The notes: a model not told the origin generated them from the letters alone. Counted from the first letter of the stretch, positions 37,684 to 46,287 are shown. The stretch is 64,000 bases of DNA from Ruminococcaceae bacterium FB2012 (GCA_900104495.1 FMXS01000006.1:20091-84090), one strand, 5' to 3'. Numbers and translations: made by a program.

Positions 37684-39705
37684 ATGCGAAATAATGGGTT
37701 TGTTAAATTATCAGATGAGCAGGAACTATTTGTCCAAAGAGCCATTGATGGTAATAATATTCTTGTAAATGCTTGTATCGGGAGCGGAAAAACGACAGCA
37801 ATCCAAACACTATGCGGAAGGCTACCATCAAACAAAAAGATACTGTATCTTACATACAATAAGCTGCTGAAAGTAGATGCAAGAGCAAAGATCAGAATGC
37901 GTAATACAACTGTGACAAATTATCACGGCTTTGCTTACAGTTGCCTTAATAAAATCGGAGTCAAAGCAAATATATCACAATTGGCGAGCGTGTTCAATGA
38001 AAAAAAGCCGTCGATAGAAAGCTTCGATGTTTTGATAATAGATGAATATCAGGACATAGAAACCGAGTTTGCAGAAATGCTGAAATACATTAAAGTGTCT
38101 TGTCCCAATATTCAGACAATTGCTGTAGGAGATATGGAGCAAAAAATCTACGATAAAACTACACTGAATGTGGAAGAATTTATGCAGGAATTTCTTGGTG
38201 AGCATCTTACAATGGAATTCACGCTTTGCTTCAGGCTGTCAAAAGATATAGCAGAGAAGCTCGGAAGAATATGGGGAAAGAAAATAGTAGGGGTAAATAA
38301 TAATTGTGTTGTTGAGACTATGACCAAGGATGAGATCGTTGAATTCCTTGCTGAACATGATCCCAAGGATATTCTTTGTCTGGGAGCACGAAACGGTGAT
38401 CTGTCGGATACATTAAACATACTTGAATCTGAATATCACAATAAGTTTAACAAGCAAACGGTATATGCAAGTATTTCGGATGACGATTCGCTGGGAGCGA
38501 CATCTCCTAACAGCAGTACAGCGATATTTACAACGTTTGACAGCAGCAAGGGACTTGAACGAAAGATCTGTGTAATATTTGATTTTACGGAAAGCTATTG
38601 GAATGTCAGGATCCATAATCCTCAACAATCATATGAAATACTTCGGAATATTTTCTGCGTTGCGGCAAGTCGGGGTAAAGAGCGGATCATATTCGTAAAA
38701 AGTGATGAAATGATGCTTTCGGAAAAAACACTTTCTACAAAGGTCGATATGAATTTGAGATTCAATAATGTTGATATTTCGGGAATGTTTGATTTCAAAT
38801 TCAGAGAAGATATTGATAAGTGCTTTTCGTTGTTAGAAACAAAACCGATTGAAACAGAAAATCATTCTGTAATTGAAGTAAAAAACAAAGATGGAATGAT
38901 CGATCTTTCACCGTGTATTGGAATATATCAGGAAGCAATGTATTTTAATGATTATCAGATTGATGATGACATAGAGCTGTATGTTCTGATTCACAAGAAT
39001 AAAAAATCCTTATGGGATGAAAAGATGAAAGGCTGTAGTCTGGAGAACAAAATACTATTCTTAGTATCGCTTGAAACGAATCAAGCACGGTATCGTACAC
39101 AAGTTGAGCTCCCTTTTATAAATGATAATTCAAAAGAAATGCTTGCCGAAAGACTTTCAACACGTCTTGAAAAAGATGAAAAGGTTCAGGTGGAATGCAA
39201 CATAGACTTTTTCTCCGCTGAGGGCAGAAAAGCTTTCTCAGCAAGAGGCTATGCTGATGCTGTAAAGAACAACGTGGTATATGAGTTGAAATTCGTATCT
39301 GAGCTTTCATATGAGCATTTTATGCAATGTGCTTGCTATATGATTGCATTGAACCTTGAAAAGGGAATTTTATGGAATACAAGAGATAATAAAGCCTTTG
39401 AGGTTCGGATCCCCGATAGGAAGAGATTTCTCGATGCAGTTGTAAATGCTGTTACCAAGAATCAGATAAAGGAGTATCATTCATCTGATAGAAAAAGCAC
39501 AGAAGATAAGAATAGAAACAATGATATTTCAGAATATCAAACAGGGTCTCGAATAATTCATTCCAAATACGGCAAGGGAACAATTGTTGATATTATGAAG
39601 AAAGGTTCTTTTACAGTAATAAAAGTGGTGTTTGATGACGGTCATACTCAAAGCTTTAGTTTGGAGATACTGATTAAAACAAACTTTATCTGTGTTGATG
39701 AATAG
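37684..39705 (+). CDS. UvrD-like helicase-PD-(D/E)XK nuclease with tudor-like tail
   Basis: 673 residues. SF1 helicase: Walker A NACIGSGKTTAIQTL (about 28-42), motif II LIIDEYQDI, III AVGDMEQKIYD, IV LCFRLSKDIAEKL, V TTFDSSKGLERKICV, VI FCVAASRGKERI. A PD-(D/E)XK nuclease like that of Cas4/AddB follows: ARGYADAVKNNVVYELKFV (Asp and ExK) and FMQCACYMIAL. The last 55 residues (GSRIIHSKYGKGTIVDI, VVFDDGHTQSF) are the same tudor-like domain as in two other operon products. ATG at 37684 with AAGGAGA 6 bases upstream, 10 bp after the exonuclease stop. Confidence 0.88.
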   Translation: MRNNGFVKLSDEQELFVQRAIDGNNILVNACIGSGKTTAIQTLCGRLPSNKKILYLTYNKLLKVDARAKIRMRNTTVTNYHGFAYSCLNKIGVKANISQLASVFNEKKPSIESFDVLIIDEYQDIETEFAEMLKYIKVSCPNIQTIAVGDMEQKIYDKTTLNVEEFMQEFLGEHLTMEFTLCFRLSKDIAEKLGRIWGKKIVGVNNNCVVETMTKDEIVEFLAEHDPKDILCLGARNGDLSDTLNILESEYHNKFNKQTVYASISDDDSLGATSPNSSTAIFTTFDSSKGLERKICVIFDFTESYWNVRIHNPQQSYEILRNIFCVAASRGKERIIFVKSDEMMLSEKTLSTKVDMNLRFNNVDISGMFDFKFREDIDKCFSLLETKPIETENHSVIEVKNKDGMIDLSPCIGIYQEAMYFNDYQIDDDIELYVLIHKNKKSLWDEKMKGCSLENKILFLVSLETNQARYRTQVELPFINDNSKEMLAERLSTRLEKDEKVQVECNIDFFSAEGRKAFSARGYADAVKNNVVYELKFVSELSYEHFMQCACYMIALNLEKGILWNTRDNKAFEVRIPDRKRFLDAVVNAVTKNQIKEYHSSDRKSTEDKNRNNDISEYQTGSRIIHSKYGKGTIVDIMKKGSFTVIKVVFDDGHTQSFSLEILIKTNFICVDE

Positions 39706-39862
39706 TGGACATAGACAAACCTGTTGCATTTGAGGAATACAGCACTATAGATTAGTACATAATGATATAGATACCAAGGTGTTTTGCAAAAAAGAAAATA
39801 AGATGGTTTAAATAATCAAAAAAATCTTGTATTAAATAATCAAAAAAATCTTGCATTGGGGG
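39706..39862. other. Intergenic region after the defence operon
   Basis: About 155 bp with no gene and no strong terminator. Its right part holds the 24-bp tandem repeat. Confidence 0.4.
39808..39855 (+). repeat. 24-bp tandem repeat, two units
   Basis: TTAAATAATC then AAAAAAATCTTGTA/CA, units at 39808-39831 and 39832-39855 differing by one base. It ends 7 bp before the next -35, a typical place for an activator or repressor pair. Confidence 0.8.
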
Positions 39863-39891
39863 TTGACAATCAATTAATAATGTGGTATAAT
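39863..39891 (+). promoter_or_regulatory. Consensus promoter upstream of the attenuator
   Basis: TTGACA (39863-39868), 17 bases, TATAAT (39886-39891). Perfect match; start of transcription near 39898. Confidence 0.9.
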
Positions 39892-39918
39892 ATATATAGT
39901 TTAGATTTTATGTTAAGT

Positions 39919-39967
39919 TTAGAGTTAGCTTTTACGGGCTGGCTCTAATTTTTTTTGCTGTAAAAGC
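39919..39967 (+). promoter_or_regulatory. Transcription attenuator (terminator versus antiterminator)
   Basis: Terminator: TTAGAGTTAGC (39919-39929) pairs with GCTGGCTCTAA (39938-39948), two wobbles, then TTTTTTTT (39949-39956). Competing stem: GCTTTTAC (39928-39935) pairs with GTAAAAGC (39960-39967); it uses the loop and top of the terminator, so both cannot form. It starts only about 20 bases after the transcription start. Confidence 0.75.
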
Positions 39968-40147
39968 CGAATATGCTCATAACTCGGCATGGGCGCGGAT
40001 ATAATCAACCATTAATCATTAATTCAATGAGTTGAAATTTTTTAGACAGAAAGGAATTTAAATCAATAAATAAGGCCAAAGGGGGCCAATAAAACTTAAA
40101 ACCCTTCACCCGTGCCGAGGTCTTCTGTTTTAAATAGGAGGCCGACA

Positions 40148-40954
40148 ATGAGCTTCATACTGCACGCACCAGCTAAGCTATCCACTAAACTATCACAGCA
40201 CCCAGAGATTCTTACGCTGGACTCTCTGGAAACCAACCGACTCCCGCGCTGCCCCATCTGCGGATCTACAATGGTAAATAATGGAATAAGGGAGGTGAAA
40301 TGCAAAGAAATAGATCGTATTGGAAATGGAGCCACCAATCAAATTGAGGTTCATCGTATCAAATGTATTGATCAACACTGCTGGGTAGAACTAAGCTATA
40401 TTAGTGATACTTACACAGGAACTAATATGTATACCTCTCTATTTTACCGTTCAGCTGCTGAGGCTGCTGTGATAATAGGCATTGATGACGTGGCTTCGAG
40501 ACTTGGAATTACTGTTGACGATGTAAAAAAAGCAATTAATTGCTTTTGTAAAGAAAGCATCAAACCTACTGATAAAGCTATTCTTTCGTTTCACCCAATT
40601 GTATTAAGCGGCGTTATTTTCTTAATAACAATTGACGTTACGAAAAGAATTATTCTTGATGTTAGCCAGCACAAGAGCGAGAAATCTTTTTTAAGTAAAA
40701 TAGTTAAGTGCTGTCCTGACGACAGGTCGTTCATCATCCCTGAAAACGAGGGGTTGATAGAGGCACTTCATCAACACTATAAAAGCAATTATATGTTAGA
40801 AGCTTCTGCCAAAGCATCTCGTCAAAGGAATTATACAACGCGCAGCAATATGATAATCATTTATGCGGCACACAAAATTGTTCTTGAAGCCTTGATAAAG
40901 AACGATGGAAAGTGCGATGTATCTCTGAAAGAATCAGTATTCGGTTATTTTTGA
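40148..40954 (+). CDS. Zinc-ribbon protein of transposase-like type
   Basis: 268 residues. A zinc ribbon (RCPICGSTMVNNG ... RIKCIDQHCWVEL) like the N-terminus of ISL3/DUF6431 transposases, then a HTH-like GIDDVASRLGITVDDVKKAI. The C-terminal half (IVLSGVIFLITIDVTKRII; LSKIVKCCPDDRSFIIPENEG) could be a reduced RNase H-like domain but no DDE triad is evident. AGGAGG is 7 bases before the ATG at 40148. A long leader with an attenuator precedes it, unusual for a transposase, so regulation matters. Confidence 0.65.
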   Translation: MSFILHAPAKLSTKLSQHPEILTLDSLETNRLPRCPICGSTMVNNGIREVKCKEIDRIGNGATNQIEVHRIKCIDQHCWVELSYISDTYTGTNMYTSLFYRSAAEAAVIIGIDDVASRLGITVDDVKKAINCFCKESIKPTDKAILSFHPIVLSGVIFLITIDVTKRIILDVSQHKSEKSFLSKIVKCCPDDRSFIIPENEGLIEALHQHYKSNYMLEASAKASRQRNYTTRSNMIIIYAAHKIVLEALIKNDGKCDVSLKESVFGYF

Positions 40955-40981
40955 ATAGTATATCTACTCCACAACCCCCAT

Positions 40982-41011
40982 CCCCCCTTGGTCAGCCAAC
41001 GCCAAGGGGGG
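40982..41011. terminator. GC-rich hairpin
   Basis: CCCCCCTTGG pairs with CCAAGGGGGG; AACCCC and GGGGTT flank it and extend the structure. It lies 28 bp after the zinc-ribbon gene. Confidence 0.65.
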
Positions 41012-41138
41012 TATCACGGGGTTGGATGAAAAATCGTCCGCCTAAACTATATACTCTAACTTTCAAGCGTCTTGCATTTTTTCTGTTTATATGATATACT
41101 ATTTATAATAACAATTATTCTGTGAAACGGAGTATGCC

Positions 41139-42518
41139 ATGAAAACAGAACATCAAACAATTGAATGGAAGGAATCCTGGCGGGACGAGTACCTCAAATG
41201 GATATGCGGCTATGCCAATGCTCAGGGCGGAACACTCTATATTGGCAAGGATGACAACGGCGTCACCGTTGGCTTAGATAACATAAAACGTCTGCTTGAG
41301 GACATCCCCAACAAGATCACCAATGCTATGGGTATCATTGCCGATGTGAACGGCAAAGAAGAGAATGGCTTGGATTATATAGAAATATCTGTCGATAAGT
41401 ACCCGTCAATGATCAGCTATCACGGAAAATACTATTACCGTTCTGGCAGCACTATGAGAGAGATCACAGGCAAGGAGCTTGAACGTGCTTTGCTGAAATC
41501 ACAGGGGCTGACCTGGGACAGTGTGCCTATCCCAAAGCTCATGATAGAAGATCTGAGCCGAGATGCTGTCAAGTATTTTAAGAAGAACGGAGTTTCAAGG
41601 GGCAGGCTGTCGGATTATCAGGTCAAGGTCAGTGATGAGCAGCTGATGCAGAATCTTCATCTGATTGACGATGAGGGTTATCTGCTCAGAGCGGCTATGC
41701 TTGCTTTTTATGACGATCCCGAGAAATGGGTAACAGGTGCATATATCAAGATCGGATACTTTGGCAATTCCGACTCCGATCTCCGATATCAGGATGAGAT
41801 ACACGGCCCACTGCTGTTACAAATAGACAAGGCTGTTGATCTGATCTACACCAAATATATGAAAGCACTGATCGACTACGACGGAATAAATCGTGTGGAA
41901 CAGTTTATGGTTCACCCCGATGCGTTCAGAGAAATTCTCCTCAACGCCTGCGTGCATAAGGATTTCAGCAGCAACAATCCCGTTCAGGTCAGCATCTACA
42001 GGGACAAGCTGTATGTCTGGAACAACGGCACTATGCCGCCCGATCTGAGATCGCAGGAGAAGCTGTACAAAAAGCACGCTTCTTCTCCGTTCAATCCGAA
42101 GCTGGCGCACGTTTTCTTTATGAGCGGTATGATAGAAGCCTGGGGCAGAGGCTTTGATAAGATAAAGGAAGCCTGCAAGCTCTATGATGCTCCGCTGCCG
42201 ACCTACGATATCTCCGAGAACGGCATTATGGTCTGCTGCAAGGCCTGCAAACGGTATACCGATCTTCTCGAAAAAGATTCGCTCATTTCCGATGAGCGAA
42301 TCATGAGCGAATTGCTTGACGGTAAAATGGGAGAAGCCATCTTAAAAATCATAGAATTTGTTGATAAAAACGGCACCGTGACAACTGAGGAAGGACGCAG
42401 AATCACCGGAAAATCGGCACCTCAGGTGCGCCGTTACCTTAATCTTCTTGAACAGTCAGGATATATAAAGGGCAGCAAAGGCACAAGAAACAAGATCTAC
42501 ACAAAGCAAAAAAACTGA
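41139..42518 (+). CDS. AlbA_2/Schlafen-like ATP-binding regulator
   Basis: 459 residues. N-terminal AlbA_2 domain (TIEWKESWRDEYLKWICGYANAQGGTLYIG), a C-terminal HATPase_c_4-type domain (VHPDAFREILLNACVHKDFS, VWNNGTMPP, GMIEAWGRGFDKIKEAC) and a terminal winged helix (TVTTEEGRRITGKSAPQVRR). This is the architecture of COG2865 RecG-like transcriptional regulators. TTGCAT-17-TATACT is about 35 bp upstream. A motif in its own 3' coding region recurs in its terminator (see 42277 and 42521). Confidence 0.9.
   Translation: MKTEHQTIEWKESWRDEYLKWICGYANAQGGTLYIGKDDNGVTVGLDNIKRLLEDIPNKITNAMGIIADVNGKEENGLDYIEISVDKYPSMISYHGKYYYRSGSTMREITGKELERALLKSQGLTWDSVPIPKLMIEDLSRDAVKYFKKNGVSRGRLSDYQVKVSDEQLMQNLHLIDDEGYLLRAAMLAFYDDPEKWVTGAYIKIGYFGNSDSDLRYQDEIHGPLLLQIDKAVDLIYTKYMKALIDYDGINRVEQFMVHPDAFREILLNACVHKDFSSNNPVQVSIYRDKLYVWNNGTMPPDLRSQEKLYKKHASSPFNPKLAHVFFMSGMIEAWGRGFDKIKEACKLYDAPLPTYDISENGIMVCCKACKRYTDLLEKDSLISDERIMSELLDGKMGEAILKIIEFVDKNGTVTTEEGRRITGKSAPQVRRYLNLLEQSGYIKGSKGTRNKIYTKQKN
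42277..42312. repeat. ATGAGCGAAT repeats within the coding region
   Basis: ATTCGCTCAT (42277-42286), ATGAGCGAAT (42292-42301) and ATGAGCGAAT (42303-42312) encode DSLISDERIMSEL in the regulator. The same 10-mers recur in the terminator 210 bp downstream. Confidence 0.7.
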
Positions 42519-42520
42519 TA

Positions 42521-42577
42521 ATTCGCTCATGATCCGCTCATTCCATATGAGCGAATCCATGAGCGAATCTTTTTTTA
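42521..42577 (+). terminator. Terminator built from ATGAGCGAAT repeats
   Basis: ATTCGCTCAT and CCGCTCAT pair with ATGAGCGAAT (42547-42556) and ATGAGCGAAT (42559-42568), then CTTTTTTT. Strong intrinsic terminator 3 bp after the regulator stop. Confidence 0.85.
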
Positions 42578-42627
42578 ATACTTCTCACTTCTTTTGTGAT
42601 CCTACCCTTTTCTCTTTCATAACCCCC

Positions 42628-42661
42628 ATAACCCCTTGGCAAATCAGTATCAAGGGGTTAT
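42628..42661. promoter_or_regulatory. Inverted repeat upstream of ATPase copy 2
   Basis: ATAACCCCTTG-12 bases-CAAGGGGTTAT, perfect 11-bp arms, 30 bp before the ATG. Same sequence, spacing and distance as the site at 20801-20834. Confidence 0.78.
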
Positions 42662-42690
42662 AATGGATTCAGGTGAAAGGGGGCATCAGC

Positions 42691-44481
42691 ATGAACGATA
42701 TAATAAAAAGGATATCCGAGCTTGAAGCGAAGATCGCGGAGCTTCCCGTGGGATATATTTCCCGCAAAACCATTGGCGGAAAGGTAAGGCTTTACCACCA
42801 GTGGAGCGAGAACGGACGGAAGAAAAGCAAGTACCTGGACGATGCCGCTGCGGAGGAAATGTCCGTTCTTATAGAAAAACGCAGACAGCTCGAACAGGAA
42901 CTGAAGGAGCTTAAAAAACAGCTTCCAAAGGAGAACGTTATGCGGATGCTCCCCGTTAAGGAGCTCAGGATCAGTATGCTTTTGGGAGATGAACTTCGGA
43001 GCTTTGCCGAACCTGTACGCGAGTATAAAAGAAGGAGCTGCTTTGACACGCTGCAAATGTATTTATACGATGCACCCTTCGGAAAGGTGTTTATCCTTTA
43101 CGGTCTGCGGCGTACAGGCAAGACCACCCTTATACGTCAGTCGCTGCTGGATATGTCCGATGACGAGCTTGCTAAAACCGCTTTTATACAGACACGCCCG
43201 GGTGATACCCTTGGAGAGTTGGATGCTGTTTTGAAGTGGCTCTCCCGAAACGGTTATAAACGGGTATTTATAGATGAAGTAACGCTGGCAGAAGATTTTA
43301 TTGAAGGTGCTGCTCTGTTTTCGGATATATACGCTGCATCGGGAATGAAGATCGTGCTGTCGGGTAAAGATTCATTAGGGTTTATGTTTTCCGAAAACGA
43401 GGAGCTTTACGACCGCTGTGTCATGCTCCATACCACACGGATCCCGTATAAAGAATTTGAACAGGTGCTTGGTATAAAGGGCATAGACGAGTATATCCGT
43501 TACGGCGGAACCATGAGTCTTGGGGGAAAGCATTATAACCAGCCTGAGACATTCAGCTCCAAGAAAAGCACGGATGAATATATAGATACCGCTATAGCTA
43601 AAAATATACAGCACTCTCTCAAATACTATCAGAACGGCGGACATTTCAGGCATCTTGCAGAGCTTTATGAAAAGGACGAACTGACAAGTGCCATAAATCG
43701 GGTGGTAGAGGATATAAATCACCGTTTTACCGTTGAAGTGCTTACAAGAGATTTTATATCGCACGACCTTGGGATATCCAGGACAAATCTTCGCAAAGAC
43801 AGAACTGATCCGAATGATATACTTGACCGTATAGATAAAGATACTTTTACGGAAGGTCTGCGGAGAACTCTTGATATACTCAAGAAAAAAGAGCAAACCA
43901 TTGATATAACGGAAGCGCACCGTCGGGAGATAAAAGAGTATCTTGATCTGCTTGATCTGACAGTGGATATTCCGACTGAGGTCATACCCGTTAAAAACGA
44001 AAAGTTATACAGGACGGCGATATCTCAACCCGGTATGAGGTATGCACAGGCAGAGGCACTTGTAAAACAGCTGCTGCTTGACGAAGAATTCCGAAACATA
44101 TCCGCAGTTGACAGAGCGAAGATACTTGAACGTATATTGTCTGAGATACGCGGGCGTATGATGGAAGAGATCGTCCTGCTTGAAACAAAAACGGCTTATC
44201 CCGATAAAGAGGTGTTCCGCCTACAGTTTGCAGTCGGAGAATTTGATATGGTCATAGCCGATGCCCAGGCGATAACCTGCGAGATATACGAGATAAAACA
44301 CAGCACCGAGGCTGTTCCCATGCAGTACAGGCACCTTGCCGATAAACAGAAATGCTCAGACACAGAATTCCGTTTCGGATGTATAACAAAGAAAGCGGTC
44401 ATATACTGCGGAGAGAATTATAAGGAGAACGGCATAGATTTTCTGAACGTGGAGGGTTATCTTAAAGGACTGCCGCTTTGA
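42691..44481 (+). CDS. AAA ATPase with N-terminal coiled-coil domain, copy 2
   Basis: 596 residues, aligned end to end with 18987-20771: VGYISRKTIGGKVRLYHQWS, Walker A LYGLRRTGKTTLIRQ, Walker B RVFIDEVTLAEDF, and C-terminal FAVGEFDMVIADAQAITCEIYEIKHS. Differences are spread evenly, so this is an old duplication or two independent arrivals rather than a recent copy. ATG at 42691, preceded by GAAAGGGGG; the frame opens at a GTG 18 bp earlier. It follows the AlbA_2 regulator but has its own operator-like repeat. Confidence 0.86.
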   Translation: MNDIIKRISELEAKIAELPVGYISRKTIGGKVRLYHQWSENGRKKSKYLDDAAAEEMSVLIEKRRQLEQELKELKKQLPKENVMRMLPVKELRISMLLGDELRSFAEPVREYKRRSCFDTLQMYLYDAPFGKVFILYGLRRTGKTTLIRQSLLDMSDDELAKTAFIQTRPGDTLGELDAVLKWLSRNGYKRVFIDEVTLAEDFIEGAALFSDIYAASGMKIVLSGKDSLGFMFSENEELYDRCVMLHTTRIPYKEFEQVLGIKGIDEYIRYGGTMSLGGKHYNQPETFSSKKSTDEYIDTAIAKNIQHSLKYYQNGGHFRHLAELYEKDELTSAINRVVEDINHRFTVEVLTRDFISHDLGISRTNLRKDRTDPNDILDRIDKDTFTEGLRRTLDILKKKEQTIDITEAHRREIKEYLDLLDLTVDIPTEVIPVKNEKLYRTAISQPGMRYAQAEALVKQLLLDEEFRNISAVDRAKILERILSEIRGRMMEEIVLLETKTAYPDKEVFRLQFAVGEFDMVIADAQAITCEIYEIKHSTEAVPMQYRHLADKQKCSDTEFRFGCITKKAVIYCGENYKENGIDFLNVEGYLKGLPL

Positions 44482-44533
44482 TCTGCATATTCTGCACTCT
44501 TTTAAAAAGGTATAAAAAATAAGTCCAAAGCCT

Positions 44534-44561
44534 TTGCCGTTTCAAAAAAACATGATATAAT
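44534..44561 (+). promoter_or_regulatory. Promoter of structured RNA 1
   Basis: TTGCCG (44534-44539), 16 bases, TATAAT (44556-44561). Confidence 0.6.
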
Positions 44562-44582
44562 ATAGTTAGTAAAAAGGTTCTG

Positions 44583-44632
44583 AAAGTTCCGAGTTCCACC
44601 CCTTTAAGGGGAAAGTGTTCTCGGAGCTTTTT
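44583..44632 (+). ncRNA. Short structured RNA 1, terminator-ended
   Basis: AAAG, TCCGAG / CTCGGA, CTTTTT form the outer stems; inside, GTTCCACCCCTTTAAGGGGA then AAGTGT makes an apical structure (CCCC/GGGG). The apical GTTCC...GGGGAAAGTGT is shared with the RNA at 46297-46370, although the outer stems differ. Promoter and T-run bracket it, so it is a small RNA or an attenuator. Confidence 0.6.
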
Positions 44633-44703
44633 CTTTATGCTTGAAAAATCCAAGGAAGGTTTTGATTGATTTTCTTCCTTTTGACATATATGTTTTAACG
44701 GAG

Positions 44704-44737
44704 TTATCGGGTTACGCCTTGAGGCGTAACCTGATAA
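44704..44737. repeat. Long palindromic hairpin
   Basis: TTATCGGGTTACGCC-TTGA-GGCGTAACCTGATAA: 15-bp stem with one wobble and a 4-base loop. No T-run. Confidence 0.75.
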
Positions 44738-44853
44738 GGATGCGCCCGCACTCCATAAGCGCTTGGAGGCGGCTTTGAAAAACAACGTTCTGCACACGTT
44801 GATTATTAGACTTAATATGGGTTCACTTATTGATGAAGGAGAAGGCGCACTAA

Positions 44854-44935
44854 CTCCCCTATATCCCCGAACTCCCCGAAATCCCCTATATCCCCGAAAC
44901 TCCCGAAATCCCCGAAGTCCCCGAAATATCGGGGC
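44854..44935 (+). repeat. TCCCCGAA-type short direct repeats
   Basis: About nine imperfect units of 8-10 bp (TATATCCCCGAAC, TCCCCGAAA, TATATCCCCGAAA, CTCCCGAAA, TCCCCGAAG, TCCCCGAAA) ending ATATCGGGG. It lies 250 bp before the recombinase; it could be protein-binding iterons or integrase arm sites. Confidence 0.75.
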
Positions 44936-45186
44936 AAAATAAAACTTAGCCGGTTAAGTTTTCCACAATTTTTGAAACCGGCAGTGTAACAGACGCACTA
45001 TAAAAAGTCTGTAGCCGGACGGGCTCTAAATGTTCAACTAAGCAGTTATGGCATCTGCTATATAAAAGTGCCAATGGCCGCGTGGGTGAGGACCAACACC
45101 TATCCTTTATATAAAGGAGAAAAAATAGTGTTAGTGTAAGCGGCAACGAATTTAACTGTCCAAAGCGTCGTACAGGAGGTATATAT

Positions 45187-46245
45187 ATGAAAAAGGAAAG
45201 AACGAAGCAGCTCTCTTATGCATTGCGGGAAAGGCTTGAACATATGGCAGCCTATGGAGAGAGCAAACGGACGTATAAGCTTCGCACGCTTGATATGCGC
45301 CGCGAAGCGCGCAACTCACTTATAAGGCAAGGGGTACCCGCAGATAAAATTCAGCAGAAGCTGCTCCATATAGACGCAGCTAAAGATAAGATTTTCAGCT
45401 TTAGCACGATGTCCTCGTATATCCGCTTTGTGAAGGATTTTGCGAGATTTGTTGAGACTAAAACGGGTACTTCCCGTATAAAGGTTGAGGAGAGCATTCA
45501 ATATATACAGCCGTATATAGAGCACCTAAAGAATAAAGGAGATTCCGCCAACACGATAAACCTAAAACTCTCTGCCGTATGTAAGGCAACAGGACAGTTT
45601 GTTGTGGATTATCAGCACCCTATAAGAAGGTATGCTGACGTTATACGAGGTGTTAAACCGGCAGTAAGAGATAACTTTAACTCCAAGCGCGCAGCTGCTG
45701 CTCTGGAACTCAATAGCGCAGTAGGTTTACGCAGAGCGGAGTTATATCGCCTAAAGGTGGATGACATAACATGGGGTAAAGGTCATGCTGTTATAAAGTC
45801 CATTGGCAAAGGTGGCAAACATAACAGTACTTTTATAACCGACTGCTCAAAGCTTGCGATTCTTGAAAAGTATTATATGGATGCTTTGGAAAACGGCAGG
45901 GACACTCTTTTATCGTCGGAGCAAATGAACCACGATGCTGATCTGCACCATGCGCGGGCGCAGTGCGCTATGGATGAATATAAAAGAGTAATGGAGGATA
46001 TAAAGGAGCATCCGGAACGTCGCATCTTTTATAAAGACTACGTCGTGCGCTTTTTTAAAGAAAACAACAAGCCGCTAAAGGAAAACCTTGATAAACCATA
46101 TAACCTTAGGGGTGCGGGTAAAAAGATGCTTGAAAAGCAAGGCCGTGAAACCTCTTTTGATCGTGTTGCAGTTTTATACGTTTCGGTCACTATACTGCAT
46201 CATTATAGGTCAGATACAACGGTTCAGCACTACTTGATAAAATAA
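45187..46245 (+). CDS. Tyrosine recombinase, Y-x-x-R variant
   Basis: 352 residues. Core-binding region FSTMSSYIRFVKDFARFVET; catalytic domain with Arg in NSAVGLRRAELYRLK, Lys in SIGKGGKHNST, KPYNLRGAGKK (Tyr-Asn-Leu-Arg in place of HxxR), and LYVSVTILHHYRSDTTVQHYL with nucleophile Tyr six residues from the end of that segment. Same subfamily as 11279-12124 but longer at the N-terminus. AGGAGG is 7 bases before the ATG. Probably the recombinase of the element covering 40-46 kb or beyond. Confidence 0.88.
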   Translation: MKKERTKQLSYALRERLEHMAAYGESKRTYKLRTLDMRREARNSLIRQGVPADKIQQKLLHIDAAKDKIFSFSTMSSYIRFVKDFARFVETKTGTSRIKVEESIQYIQPYIEHLKNKGDSANTINLKLSAVCKATGQFVVDYQHPIRRYADVIRGVKPAVRDNFNSKRAAAALELNSAVGLRRAELYRLKVDDITWGKGHAVIKSIGKGGKHNSTFITDCSKLAILEKYYMDALENGRDTLLSSEQMNHDADLHHARAQCAMDEYKRVMEDIKEHPERRIFYKDYVVRFFKENNKPLKENLDKPYNLRGAGKKMLEKQGRETSFDRVAVLYVSVTILHHYRSDTTVQHYLIK

Positions 46246-46258
46246 ATGCTCATAACCC

Positions 46259-46287
46259 TTGTCGCCCGTATACGGGTGTGGTATAAT
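46259..46287 (+). promoter_or_regulatory. Promoter with palindromic spacer
   Basis: TTGTCG (46259-46264), 17 bases, TATAAT (46282-46287). The spacer contains the perfect palindrome CCCGTATACGGG, a good operator candidate. Confidence 0.65.

Larger units (their letters stand above)
44482..45186. other. 700-bp non-coding region rich in structure
   Basis: No gene. In order: promoter (44534-44561), structured RNA (44583-44632), long hairpin (44704-44737), C-rich repeats (44854-44935), then about 240 bp before the recombinase with the palindrome CCTTTATATAAAGG (about 45106-45119). Confidence 0.6.

Noticed and set aside
40148..40954. Intact insertion sequence
   Set aside because: The zinc ribbon is transposase-like but I see no DDE catalytic triad, no terminal inverted repeats and no target duplication around it.
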